DNA from: Enterococcus wangshanyuanii
GTDB taxonomy: Bacteria > Bacillota > Bacilli > Lactobacillales > Enterococcaceae
Assembly: GCF_002197645.1 (NCBI RefSeq)
Contig: NZ_CP021874.1
Location: 3,038,001-3,102,000 of the forward strand
Length of the DNA: 64,000 nucleotides
Reading direction: 5' to 3'
Shown: positions 7,923-15,665 of the stretch, in pieces
How the letters are laid out: each line of letters begins with the position of its first letter
Numbering within the stretch: position 1 is the stretch's first letter
Position numbers and translations under genes: made by a program
Notes under the pieces: model-generated
The model's database searches: none
What the model was told of the DNA's origin: nothing
Seen by the model: only the letters and a program-made list of their open reading frames with translations

Positions 7923-9514
7923 TTTATTCTAGCTCAGATTCTTCACAATTAATTTCTGCATTACAGAAAAACCTTCAAAGTGGTAAGGAAGCTTCCGAAC
8001 AATTAAAATCTGGGAGTCAACAGGTGATAGCTGCCGTAGACGGTAAAACATTGTCAGGAGCTGCTTACACGGCTGGTAAAGGCTTATTTAGTGATTTAAT
8101 TTTACCCACCATTAGTAAAGTAACTTCTGCAATAGATAGTATTGAAAGTGAATTACAGACTTACAGCTCCGCCGATGCGTTGGTTTCAGGTGAAGGGACA
8201 TTGGACGAAGACAAATTAATGCAACAAATAGCCACGAAAAAAGCGATGAAAGCGTCTGTTGATGCTTCGGCGGCATTAGCCAGAGCGTTATCTCGAAATA
8301 ATCCTGTCGCAAAAGTATTGGACGCTTTATTAAACGTTCAATCCAATTTGGCTCGTATGTCAAATGATTTTGAAGATGATATTCGAGAACTCGAAAAGAA
8401 GTTAGAGAAACTGCGTACCTTTTCTTCCCAAACAAATGGCTTGTTCAGTAATAGTTTGAATGACATGAAAGTGGCCATGCAAAATTGTTTGATTTTAGAG
8501 AATACGATTGTGAATAGTGATGGATCGTACTCTTTGCCAGAAGGAGTCGATAAAAGTTGGTTCAATCAATTGAAAAAAGCAAGTGATTTAAATGGGGTTA
8601 CTGGAGATAAGCAACCTGATGTAGGAAATCGAGAATATAAATTGATTGATTTAGGGTATGGAAAAATATGGCTATGGGTAGAAAAAGGGAAAACAACAGC
8701 TACGGCAGAAGACATCACTGTAAGTTTGGCGTATAATGAATGGTTAAGTCGAATGATTGCAAAACATGGTTTAGGATTTGTTCAAGGGGATCGTGGAAAA
8801 GGAATGGACGAGTTATTCTATGAACAAAATGCGACGTTGATAAAAGAACTTTCAACAGGGATCGATAGTGTGACAGGGAAAAAATTAACAACAGCCGAAA
8901 AATTAGGGAAAGCATCGTTAGTGGCCAATGGGTTAATCACAATGGGTGTGATGGTCAAAGGAGTTGTGAACATATCAACGCCCAAAAATAACCTACCTAA
9001 TAAGAAACCAGTTATTCAAGGAAGTAAGAACGGAAAGAATTATACGCTAGATAAAAATAAGTGTAATGGAAATAAGCCGTATAAGAAAGCCAGTGGAGCT
9101 AATGTGAAAAATAGTGTACCTGATTCAACATTAAAGCATGCTGATTTAGGAGATTTCAATACTAATAATCGATTGGTTAATGGTGGTCATGGGCAAAGTA
9201 ATATGGATTATTTGAAAGAAAATAATATAGATTTTAATGTTGTTAAAGAATATCCAAATGGTGTTAGAACGGGAAATATTCCAAGTCATAAAAATAAAAT
9301 GAAACGAACAGGAAATGGTCAGTCATGGTTTCCTAAAGAATGGAATGATTCTAAAATTCGTGATGCTGGTAATCACATAAATAATCTTCCACAGAATAAG
9401 AACTTACCTGATGGTCAATGGGCATTTGGAGATTATGATGGTGTTAGAGTGGGGATAATAAAGAAAGATGGAGAAGTGACAACAATAATACCTGATAACT
9501 CTAGACAACCGTAA
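7913..9514 (+). CDS. LXG-domain type VII secreted toxin with EndoU-like nuclease C-terminus
   Basis: The start is TTG 7913, with AGAGGTG upstream and overlap with the previous stop. Residues 1 to about 225 are a helical LXG-type targeting domain (IYSSSDSSQLISALQKNL...). Residues about 230-350 form a pretoxin spacer ending in a hydrophobic stretch (ASLVANGLITMGVMVKGVV). After a Lys/Asn-rich linker, residues about 400-533 form the toxin tip: KHADLGDF, GGHGQSN (His426), YPNGVRTGN, HKNKMKRTGNGQSWFPKEW and a C-terminal YDGVRVGI...TTIIPD. GGHG and the xWFPxxW segment match the bacterial EndoU nuclease pattern (RNase toxins), so RNA cleavage in competing cells is the likely role. The neighbouring 9534 gene should protect the producer. 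Length 533 residues. Confidence 0.82.
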   Translation: MGLIYSSSDSSQLISALQKNLQSGKEASEQLKSGSQQVIAAVDGKTLSGAAYTAGKGLFSDLILPTISKVTSAIDSIESELQTYSSADALVSGEGTLDEDKLMQQIATKKAMKASVDASAALARALSRNNPVAKVLDALLNVQSNLARMSNDFEDDIRELEKKLEKLRTFSSQTNGLFSNSLNDMKVAMQNCLILENTIVNSDGSYSLPEGVDKSWFNQLKKASDLNGVTGDKQPDVGNREYKLIDLGYGKIWLWVEKGKTTATAEDITVSLAYNEWLSRMIAKHGLGFVQGDRGKGMDELFYEQNATLIKELSTGIDSVTGKKLTTAEKLGKASLVANGLITMGVMVKGVVNISTPKNNLPNKKPVIQGSKNGKNYTLDKNKCNGNKPYKKASGANVKNSVPDSTLKHADLGDFNTNNRLVNGGHGQSNMDYLKENNIDFNVVKEYPNGVRTGNIPSHKNKMKRTGNGQSWFPKEWNDSKIRDAGNHINNLPQNKNLPDGQWAFGDYDGVRVGIIKKDGEVTTIIPDNSRQP

Positions 9515-9533
9515 AAGAAGGAGAGAGCTAAAA

Positions 9534-9842
9534 ATGATTGTTTCTGAAAAAATAGAAAATTTAATAAATGAACGAAAAAAATTATTACCAGATGACCCAA
9601 GAATTAATGAAATATGGGATGAATTGACGCAAATATTTTCAGAAGATGAGAAAGCCACGATTGAATATCTGAATAATTGTTCTGAAAGGCAATTAGAATG
9701 GATAAGCGAAGTATTTGAAGATATATCGGAAAATCTACAAAGTGAAGATTTTATTGATACGTTAGAAAAACTGCAGAAAAAATTTCCAGATTTAGATTTG
9801 GAGATGGATATTTCATATGCGAAGGAAGCATTAAACAATTAA
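9534..9842 (+). CDS. Immunity protein for the EndoU-type toxin
   Basis: This 102-residue acidic helical protein begins MIVSEKIENLINERKKLLPD and contains EDEKATIEYLNNCSERQLEWISEVFEDISENLQSEDF in its middle. It follows the toxin by 19 bases with RBS AAGGAG, the normal place for an immunity gene. The gene at 38660-38971, beside the second EndoU tip, encodes a clear homologue (shared pattern YL.NCS...L..IS.VF.D.SE.LQS..FI). The association of both copies with the same toxin tip is good evidence for cognate immunity. No signal peptide; it would act in the cytoplasm. Confidence 0.82.
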   Translation: MIVSEKIENLINERKKLLPDDPRINEIWDELTQIFSEDEKATIEYLNNCSERQLEWISEVFEDISENLQSEDFIDTLEKLQKKFPDLDLEMDISYAKEALNN

Positions 9843-9854
9843 ATTAGTAAAATA

Positions 9855-9905
9855 AAAAGGCACTTTACTATCTGATTGGCGTCAAATAGTAAAGCCTTGA
9901 CTAGT
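9855..9905 (+). repeat. 51-bp direct repeat, copy 1 (hairpin between toxin modules)
   Basis: Starts AAAAGGCACTTTACTAT and ends CTAGT; 45 of 51 bases match 11000-11050. Within it CTTTACTAT pairs with ATAGTAAAG, giving a terminator-like hairpin. It lies just after an immunity gene, as does the second copy. Confidence 0.8.
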
Positions 9906-9980
9906 AAGGGTGAACTCACTAATCAATTTGCCAATAGCTAACAAAAGTAGCTGTATTTATTGTACAAAAATTCAATATCG

Positions 9981-10014
9981 AAAAAGAAACGATTCAACTT
10001 TATCGTTTCTTTTT
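9981..10014. terminator. Hairpin, probable terminator
   Basis: A 13-base-pair perfect stem AAAAAGAAACGAT / ATCGTTTCTTTTT with an eight-base loop. It lies between the first immunity gene and the broken toxin tip. Confidence 0.6.
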
Positions 10015-10035
10015 CTAATTTTAGAGCTTAATTAC

Positions 10036-10472
10036 AGCCAGAGAAAGCTAGTGGAGCTGAGAAGATATATCATGCTAATGGAAATCCTGATTTAAGGACA
10101 TTATGAAGACCTCAATTTGATGAAGTCTTAAAAAATGAATTTCCTGATGGAACAAAACTAAATCAATCGCATATAAACAAACATAATATAGATTCCCTTA
10201 AGAATCAATCACAGTATCTATCTGAAAGTCGATTAGCTGAGAAGTTAGATGGAAATAGTTTTTTTAACCCTAATTGGACTAAGGATCAGATAAATAAATA
10301 TACTGAAATTGCTTATAATGATTTGCTATCTCAAGGAAAGAAAGGAGATACTTTCCTTTACAAGATAAATGGGGAAGAAATTAGTGTCTATATACAACCT
10401 GATGGAGAGTTTGGAACAGCTTATGGTAAGTATCAATATACTTTAGACCAATTTAAAAAATTTATGAAATAA
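10036..10472 (+). pseudogene. Orphan toxin C-terminal module, disrupted by a stop codon
   Basis: In one frame the region reads QPEKASGAEKIYHANGNPDLRTL, stop (TGA), then RPQFDEVLKNEFPDGTKLN, continuing through FFNPNWTKDQINKYTE and GEEISVYIQPDGEFGTAYG to a TAA at 10470. The beginning matches the linker of the intact toxin (KKASGAN), including the DNA AAAGC(C/T)AGTGGAGCT. This is a spare toxin tip downstream of a full toxin, as in polymorphic toxin loci. The internal stop and lack of an N-terminus make it inactive as it stands. The FFNPNW...GxYGxY pattern could be a distant EndoU-like or other nuclease fold; the activity is not established. Confidence 0.7.
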
Positions 10473-10481
10473 GGTGAAAAA

Positions 10482-10985
10482 ATGTTTGAAATAAAGTTTA
10501 AGATATTTGAAAATGATGAATTAGAGAAGTTTACTGGAGAATATGGGTATTTTAGTTTTAATATTGATAATGAAAGTTATGGAATTCTTCTTGAAGAAGA
10601 AATAGATGTTTTTTCAGTATCCGTGTATGATTGGTTTACTAGTTTTCTAAAATGCTTAGAGGTTTTAGAAACAGAAAACTATGTTTTAATTAATGATATT
10701 GAATCTTTTAATACATGGATTGAAATATGTAAAGATAAAGATATTGTATCTATTAGTAAAATTTCGGGAGATAAAATTGGACAAGGTGGGTTGGTACGTA
10801 CAGAAAAGCTTCCTGATGCAGATTATAAATTTTGGAAAGACAAAAAAGTCCCGTTTTCGGATTTTAAAACAGAAATTTTAGGAAAATCAGAAGAATATCT
10901 GGCGGACCTAATCAAATTAAATCCTTTACAGAATAATTATGTTCACGAATTAGATGATTTAATCAAGAAATTGAGATCACATTAA
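10482..10985 (+). CDS. Putative immunity protein of the orphan toxin module
   Basis: This intact 167-residue acidic cytoplasmic protein starts ten bases after the broken toxin tip with a good RBS (AAGGTG). It starts MFEIKFKIFENDELEKFTGE, with aromatic-rich middle strands, a VYDWFTSFLKCLEVLE helix and a C-terminal helical tail. I do not recognise the exact immunity family. Position, size and acidity fit an immunity protein; it would still protect against strains carrying the functional toxin. It is followed by copy 2 of the 51-bp repeat. Confidence 0.65.
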   Translation: MFEIKFKIFENDELEKFTGEYGYFSFNIDNESYGILLEEEIDVFSVSVYDWFTSFLKCLEVLETENYVLINDIESFNTWIEICKDKDIVSISKISGDKIGQGGLVRTEKLPDADYKFWKDKKVPFSDFKTEILGKSEEYLADLIKLNPLQNNYVHELDDLIKKLRSH

Positions 10986-10999
10986 ATATTTATGTTAAA

Positions 11000-11050
11000 A
11001 AAAGGCACTTTACTATATGATTGGCATCAGATAGTGAAGCTTTGGCTAGT
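11000..11050 (+). repeat. 51-bp direct repeat, copy 2
   Basis: Second copy of the element at 9855-9905, with six mismatches; its hairpin is kept with a G-U pair. It again follows an immunity gene, so the pair brackets the orphan toxin/immunity module. Confidence 0.8.
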
Positions 11051-11083
11051 TAGCTTGTACTATCAATAAATAAATATTTAAAT

Positions 11084-11353
11084 GTGAGAAAAATTATTAG
11101 TATATCTAATCAAATTAAAGAAAATTTAAAAGAGCGAAGAAGTATACATGAAATGTTTTCAGAGTATGGTAATGAGTCGAAAAAAGATAGTCTTGTGAAA
11201 AAAACAAAAAAATCAGGAGAAACGGAATCAGAAAGTGCAAAAAGTTCCATCACTTCTGCAACAAGCGGTCTAGGGGAAACAGTAAAAGGGCAGTTTGGAA
11301 AGAAAGTAACACAAGTTTTAGAGGATCAAGGAAAAATGCTAGATAAATTTTAA
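11084..11353 (+). CDS. Chimeric ORF: immunity-protein N-terminus joined to a T7SS-associated tail
   Basis: The GTG start at 11084 has only a weak ribosome site. The first about 20 residues (SNQIKENLKERRSIHE) match the N-terminus of the immunity protein at 38660-38971 (YNQITENLEERRSINE), also at DNA level. The rest is a Lys/Ser-rich linker followed by GLGETVKGQFGKKVTQVLEDQGKMLDKF, unlike the immunity protein. It may be a recombination by-product, or an old toxin/immunity remnant. The product, if made, is 89 residues and soluble. Confidence 0.4.
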   Translation: MRKIISISNQIKENLKERRSIHEMFSEYGNESKKDSLVKKTKKSGETESESAKSSITSATSGLGETVKGQFGKKVTQVLEDQGKMLDKF

Positions 11354-11382
11354 TAAAAGGCATAAAAATGACTATACAATAA

Positions 11383-11440
11383 AACGAGAAGAACCGAGCC
11401 ATAATAGCGCTCAGTTCTTCTCGTTCTTTTTTTATTATTT
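11383..11440 (+). terminator. Terminator closing the toxin island
   Basis: Long stem AACGAGAAGAAC / GTTCTTCTCGTT with inner GAGC/GCTC pairing, followed by C and seven Ts. Confidence 0.8.
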
Positions 11441-11590
11441 ACTTCGATATTTTTTATATTGATTTATGATGAATAAAGAAACATTAATCAGTATTATTCC
11501 CTGAATAATGAAAACAATGAAAAGGGATTTATATTTTTTAGGATGAGCTACTATTATTTAAATAATTCTATATAAAGGAGTAGCAAAATA

Positions 11591-11668
11591 ATGTCTTTTT
11601 CATATAGTACTATTGTCGATAGTAATAACTATCTGCGGGATAAGAGCCACCTTGTTGAGCGATTGTAA
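11591..11668 (+). other. Short reading frame with good ribosome site (25 codons)
   Basis: AAAGGAG lies ten bases before an ATG encoding MSFSYSTIVDSNNYLRDKSH, then LVERL and a stop. It runs antisense over the end of the lipoprotein gene. The strong start signals but early overlap suggest the front of a host gene cut off by whatever brought in the lipoprotein. It could also be chance. The 11441-11590 stretch before it holds nothing else visible. Confidence 0.25.
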
Positions 11669-12497
11669 GACGCGGTTTTGTAATATCTGAATTATCACCA
11701 TCAGGATTTTCAAACCCAATGGTATACAAGCCTAAGGCTGCACCAGACATTCCATCAGAAAGGCTAGCGTAAGGGATTTTACTTGTTATGTCTGAATCTT
11801 TAACGCTATGAAGAGTATAACCAATATTCGTAGTACCATCGGTATTTATGATTAGACGATCACCGAGTCCATTTACCCAAGTTCCGACCAATGTGGTGAA
11901 ATCACCATTGTTGATAGCATCAATATCTAAATCTATTTGTGTTTGAGCTGGAACAGGAGAGTTTAAAAGCTGAGTGATAGATTCTAAATATTCTTCAGTT
12001 GCTTCGAAAAATATAACATCATCATCGATGACAACATCTTCTAAACGCTGTTTCATTTCATCGTTACACCAGAAATAAAAATAAATTAATTTACCATACG
12101 CATTACGTCCATTCGGTAGAGTTGCTGAATCTTCTAAAACATAAGATTGACTAGAATTTGTAGTATCTGATGCAGAAACAGAATGATATCCGTGATTATA
12201 CAGATACTCTTGTCCTCTAGTCTCTGTTCCTTTTGTTGTATCTATGACTTTCATACTACCTGTAACAATCAAATGGTTATAAATATCGTTAGGGGCTTGA
12301 AAGCCATAAGCCATTATTGAGCTATTTACGTTAGATTCAATGACCTCTGTAGTTTGAGTTGTACTGACTGTTGCTTCATTGTTTATCTTTGAAGTAGTTG
12401 ATTGTGTAGATGGGTTTGTATTACCATCTCTATTTTCCGAACAACCTCCTAGCAAAAATGATATGACTGAAATAAAAATTAAAATTCTCACTTTCAT
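11610..12497 (-). CDS. Lipoprotein with DUF6287-type C-terminal domain
   Basis: The start is set at the ATG at 12497 because GGGAGGG lies nine bases upstream; a TTG at 12515 lies before that site. Residues 1 to about 20 are a lipoprotein signal (MKVRILIFISVISFLLGGCS). A Thr/Ser-rich linker runs to about residue 55. A middle domain follows. The C-terminal about 100 residues (DIDAINNGDFTTLVGTWVNG... onward) resemble the DUF6287 domain of enterococcal and streptococcal lipoproteins. It is anchored on the outer face of the membrane; function unknown. It is a single-gene unit. Confidence 0.7.
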   Translation of the reverse strand: MKVRILIFISVISFLLGGCSENRDGNTNPSTQSTTSKINNEATVSTTQTTEVIESNVNSSIMAYGFQAPNDIYNHLIVTGSMKVIDTTKGTETRGQEYLYNHGYHSVSASDTTNSSQSYVLEDSATLPNGRNAYGKLIYFYFWCNDEMKQRLEDVVIDDDVIFFEATEEYLESITQLLNSPVPAQTQIDLDIDAINNGDFTTLVGTWVNGLGDRLIINTDGTTNIGYTLHSVKDSDITSKIPYASLSDGMSGAALGLYTIGFENPDGDNSDITKPRLTIAQQGGSYPADSYYYRQ

Positions 12498-12677
12498 TAT
12501 TTTAAGCCCTCCCAAGTTTTTCTGTTGTTATCATTAAATTATGTAAACAATTATATACTATAACTGCGGAAAAATCATTTTGTAAACGATTATTCTCTTT
12601 GTGTATGCGAAAAACACTTAACTAATTCTTAATAGACAGTCTAAAAAGTGTATCCACTTGCTTTTTAAATCGAATAT

Positions 12678-12714
12678 CAACATAAATTTATCGATTATCG
12701 ATAAATTTATGTTG
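12678..12714. promoter_or_regulatory. Perfect 17-bp palindromic operator
   Basis: Arms CAACATAAATTTATCGA and TCGATAAATTTATGTTG are exact reverse complements around a TTA spacer. The right arm overlaps the -35 box TTGACA at 12712-12717, so a bound repressor would block RNA polymerase. No T run follows, so it is not a terminator. Confidence 0.8.
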
Positions 12715-12740
12715 ACATCCCAAACTAATTCTCGTACTCT
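12712..12740 (+). promoter_or_regulatory. Promoter of the DUF2975 operon
   Basis: TTGACA (12712-12717), 17-base spacer, TACTCT (12735-12740), 26 bases before the ATG. Confidence 0.65.
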
Positions 12741-12766
12741 AATAACACAAGTAGGAGGAGAATAAA

Positions 12767-13216
12767 ATGAATTGGACAGATAAGAAATCAATCAAATTAT
12801 CAAAATGGTGTTTGTATCTTTTCAGTGGAATGGTAGTTTTAACCATGGTTTTTATTTCAACAGTCATTGATGCCATTGTCCCTGTGGATATCGTTTCACC
12901 AGAAAACCGCTATTTATTTGTTATCACCTTGGAATTATGTTTAGGTATTGGGTTAGTGATTTTATTTTTTTTGAATCATCTGATTAGTAATATTGACAAT
13001 AATGAGACATTTGCTGAGGGAAATATTAAGACTTTACGCATTATTAGTTGGTTTTGTTTTTTAGAGTCTTTGATTTTACTTATTTCAACTACGTATTATT
13101 ATCCGTGGCTTTTTGTAGCCGGATTAACTGCGTTTATTGGATTGATCGTTAGAATAATTAAAAATGTGTTCTGCCAAGCACTTTTAATAAAAACAGAAAA
13201 CGATTATACGATTTAA
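12767..13216 (+). CDS. DUF2975 family membrane protein
   Basis: This 149-residue protein has four predicted membrane segments (starting near residues 17, 45, 85 and 117) and a middle loop SNIDNNETFAEGNIKTLRIIS, typical of DUF2975. Members are nearly always encoded with a small XRE regulator, as here. Its TAA overlaps the ATG of that regulator (TAATG). RBS GGAGGAG. The biochemical role is unknown; pairing suggests a membrane sensor or a partner of the regulator. Confidence 0.82.
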   Translation: MNWTDKKSIKLSKWCLYLFSGMVVLTMVFISTVIDAIVPVDIVSPENRYLFVITLELCLGIGLVILFFLNHLISNIDNNETFAEGNIKTLRIISWFCFLESLILLISTTYYYPWLFVAGLTAFIGLIVRIIKNVFCQALLIKTENDYTI

Positions 13217-13425
13217 TGGCTATTATAGTAAATATCGATGTCATGATGGCAAAACGGAAGATCAGCGCAGGAGAATTGGCAGAACGAATGAATTTAACTC
13301 CGGCTAATCTATCTATTTTGAAGAACAACAAGGCAAAAGCGATCCGATTTAGTACCTTGGAGGCATTATGTCGTGAATTAGATTGTCAGCCGGCGGATAT
13401 ATTGGAGTATCGAGAGGATGAATAG
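13216..13425 (+). CDS. XRE/Cro-type transcriptional regulator (YozG-like)
   Basis: The 69-residue protein is essentially a single helix-turn-helix domain: MMAKRKISAGELAERMNLTP, then ANLSILKNNKAKAIRFSTLEALC, ending CQPADILEY. This short class accompanies DUF2975 proteins. It is translationally coupled to the gene before, and the next gene starts three bases after its stop. The palindrome at the operon promoter is a candidate binding site, giving autoregulation (inference). Confidence 0.85.
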   Translation: MAIIVNIDVMMAKRKISAGELAERMNLTPANLSILKNNKAKAIRFSTLEALCRELDCQPADILEYREDE

Positions 13426-13427
13426 GT

Positions 13428-14966
13428 ATGAATGAATCAGAGGATTTTTTTGAAGAGCTGCACAGTAAAAATGAGATAAAAAGTAGCGAAAAACCAGTTA
13501 AATCAACCCAGTTTAATACAAAAGATCTTATTTTCAATTTGTTCAGTATTGCTATAACATTTTTCACATTGAAAATGTTTATTTCAGAAGCAGGGGGAAT
13601 TTGGGTAACACTTCTGACCATATGTTTCTGTGTAGGTGTTTGTGTATACGCCAAAATACAAAAGATAACGATGAAAAAAGCTTCTTATGTTTATTTACTT
13701 TATAATTTATTGTTGGGACTTTCCTTTGCCATTTTTGAAAATACGATTTTTTTAGGGATGAATCTATTTTTTTTAGTGCTGAGTTGTAGTTATTGGATCA
13801 TGACATTGGGAGATGCTAGAACAACGAAAACATTGGATAGTCATATTATCTATGATTTATTTTTTGGAATAGTTGTTCGACCATTCAAGAATTTAAGCGA
13901 GTCGTTTTCAGTTTATTCAGTTGCTCGCAGCGATAAAAAAAATAAAAATGTACGCTATGTTGTGATCGGTTTGATGTTTTCGTTGCCAGTATTGCTGTTG
14001 GTGATCACTTTATTAAGTTCGGCTGATGCTTTGTTTGGTGATTGGATGTTCAATATCCTCTCATATTTATCTGAAAATCTAAAAAGCAATATACTGATTT
14101 TTCTATTTTCAATTCCATTGGGGTACTACCTGTTTCTATATGTTTACCGAAATATGATTTGTTTAAACAAATCATCAAAAACAAAAAAGCGATTTAAAGG
14201 TCCAGATGCGATGTTTATTACTATTTTAACAGTATTCATTTTGGTTTATCTGATCTTCTTTGTTTCTACAATCATGAATTTCTCCGCTTTTTTACAAAAA
14301 CCGATCACTGCAAGCACAGTCTCTGAATACGCGAGAACAGGGTTTTTCCAATTAGTTTTTGTCTCATTGATTAATATAGGGATCTTTACTCTAATTAAAA
14401 TAGTAGGAAATGAAAAAAACAGAGGAATCATTGTTCTACTATCAATCATCGGCGTTGAAACGCTTGGACTGATTTTTCTTGGGTTTGCTAAAATGCAGTT
14501 GTATATTTCACAATTTGGATTGACCTTGATGCGCTTTAATACATCTGCGTTCATGTTGGTTTTATTTATCTGTGTCTGTTTATTTATCACTGCGTTGTGG
14601 AAACAGTTCAATTATATTCGTTGGGTCGTTGTGATCATCGCTTTCAGCTTTTTAGGAATTAGTTATCAAAATGCAGGAAGATTTATAGCTTCGTATAATT
14701 ACAAGAAGTATCAGCAGGAAACACTGTATGAGTTTGACTTATCCGTCTTCTATAGTTTAGGAGCAGATGTAGTACCTGTTGCGCTCAAAATGTATCAGGA
14801 AACAGAGGATGAAACGCTTAAACTGGAGCTTGAAAAATATTTTGATTACATGGAAGGACAGCTCGTAGAGCATTCCAATAATCAAATAAGTGTGAGTAGA
14901 ATGAAAGCTAAAGCGTTGATTCAAACGTATATGGAAGAGAAGCACGATGATGTACAAGAGAAATAG
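13428..14966 (+). CDS. Polytopic membrane protein (DUF4153/DUF4173-like)
   Basis: This 512-residue protein has about twelve hydrophobic segments after a short charged N-terminus, a cytoplasmic FFGIVVRPFKNLSESFSVY loop and a hydrophilic C-terminal about 90 residues. The pattern fits the DUF4153/DUF4173 group. The ATG is three bases after the regulator's stop, with GAGGATGAATAGG as ribosome site inside that gene. The role is unknown. It forms one operon with the DUF2975, XRE and DUF2809 genes. Confidence 0.65.
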   Translation: MNESEDFFEELHSKNEIKSSEKPVKSTQFNTKDLIFNLFSIAITFFTLKMFISEAGGIWVTLLTICFCVGVCVYAKIQKITMKKASYVYLLYNLLLGLSFAIFENTIFLGMNLFFLVLSCSYWIMTLGDARTTKTLDSHIIYDLFFGIVVRPFKNLSESFSVYSVARSDKKNKNVRYVVIGLMFSLPVLLLVITLLSSADALFGDWMFNILSYLSENLKSNILIFLFSIPLGYYLFLYVYRNMICLNKSSKTKKRFKGPDAMFITILTVFILVYLIFFVSTIMNFSAFLQKPITASTVSEYARTGFFQLVFVSLINIGIFTLIKIVGNEKNRGIIVLLSIIGVETLGLIFLGFAKMQLYISQFGLTLMRFNTSAFMLVLFICVCLFITALWKQFNYIRWVVVIIAFSFLGISYQNAGRFIASYNYKKYQQETLYEFDLSVFYSLGADVVPVALKMYQETEDETLKLELEKYFDYMEGQLVEHSNNQISVSRMKAKALIQTYMEEKHDDVQEK

Positions 14967-15339
14967 AACAGTCTATGCTTTTGGAGTTATATTGGTGATG
15001 ATTGCCGGATTACTTTCACGAAAATATGTAGAGCTGCTACCTCAATGGCTGAACACTTATTTGGGAGATAGCTTGTGGGCATTGATGATTTTTCTTGGTT
15101 TGGCAATGCTCTTTACTAAGAAGAAGACAAAGACAATAATTTTATTCACATTGTTGTTTTGTTATGGGATAGAATGTTCTCAGCTGTATCATGCGCCATG
15201 GATCGAGGCGCTTCGGCAAAACACGATTGGACATTTGATTTTAGGTTATGGTTTTTTATGGAGTGATCTTGTAGCATATACGATTGGCGCTGGTGTGGGC
15301 GCATTAGTGGATCGCTGTATTTTGACCATCCTAAAATAG
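14947..15339 (+). CDS. DUF2809 family membrane protein
   Basis: This 130-residue protein has four membrane segments. The motif YGIECSQLYHAPWIEALRQN followed by GHLILGYGFLWSDLVAYTIG is diagnostic of DUF2809. It overlaps the end of the previous gene by 20 bases, marking it as the last gene of the operon. Function unknown; paired in other Firmicutes with envelope-related membrane proteins. Confidence 0.8.
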   Translation: MMYKRNRTVYAFGVILVMIAGLLSRKYVELLPQWLNTYLGDSLWALMIFLGLAMLFTKKKTKTIILFTLLFCYGIECSQLYHAPWIEALRQNTIGHLILGYGFLWSDLVAYTIGAGVGALVDRCILTILK

Positions 15340-15366
15340 CTAAACTGTACTTTGAGATATGCAAAA

Positions 15367-15410
15367 GACAAAGCTGAAAATCAGAAGAAATTCTGATTTT
15401 CAGCTTTGTC
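15367..15410. terminator. Perfect 20-bp hairpin after DUF2809 operon
   Basis: GACAAAGCTGAAAATCAGAA / TTCTGATTTTCAGCTTTGTC with a GAAA loop. A TTTT run is present only in the minus direction. A diverged relative is at 18667-18711, so this is a recurring hairpin type in this genome. Confidence 0.7.
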
Positions 15411-15418
15411 CGTATATA

Positions 15419-15517
15419 ATCATCGGTACCGTTACGTATAAAGTGAAAGCATTGGCTAATAACAATACTTTATCTGAGTTCAGTCAACCATTAAATGTAA
15501 CAACTCCAGAAAGATAG
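15419..15517 (+). pseudogene. C-terminal remnant of a fibronectin-III-like secreted protein
   Basis: An open frame without a start reads IIGTVTYKVKALANNNTLSE, then FSQPLNVTTPER and a stop. YKVKAL...SEFSQPLNVTTP is typical of the last strands of a fibronectin type III repeat, as in chitinases or surface enzymes. Nothing upstream continues it beyond the hairpin, so most of the gene is deleted. Confidence 0.5.
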
Positions 15518-15608
15518 TAAAAAAACTCCGATTTATCCTCTATATAAGAAGGAGTTTGAGACAAAAGTTGATTAGGTTCGATTTTTGGCCAACGATTATT
15601 ACCTTTTA

Positions 15609-15651
15609 GAGTGTGAAACTAAACCGATGTTTAGCTTCGCACTCTTTTTTT
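15609..15651 (+). terminator. Terminator hairpin with T run
   Basis: AGAGTGTGAAACTAAAC pairs with GTTTAGCTTCGCACTCT (a few mismatches), followed by seven Ts. It probably terminated the lost gene upstream and lies convergent to the LysR gene. Confidence 0.65.
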
Positions 15652-15665
15652 ATCTACATTAAAAT

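Noticed and set aside
9910..10095. 61-codon open frame in the orphan toxin region
   Set aside because: It is in a different frame from the toxin-like sequence, crosses a hairpin and has no protein-like character.
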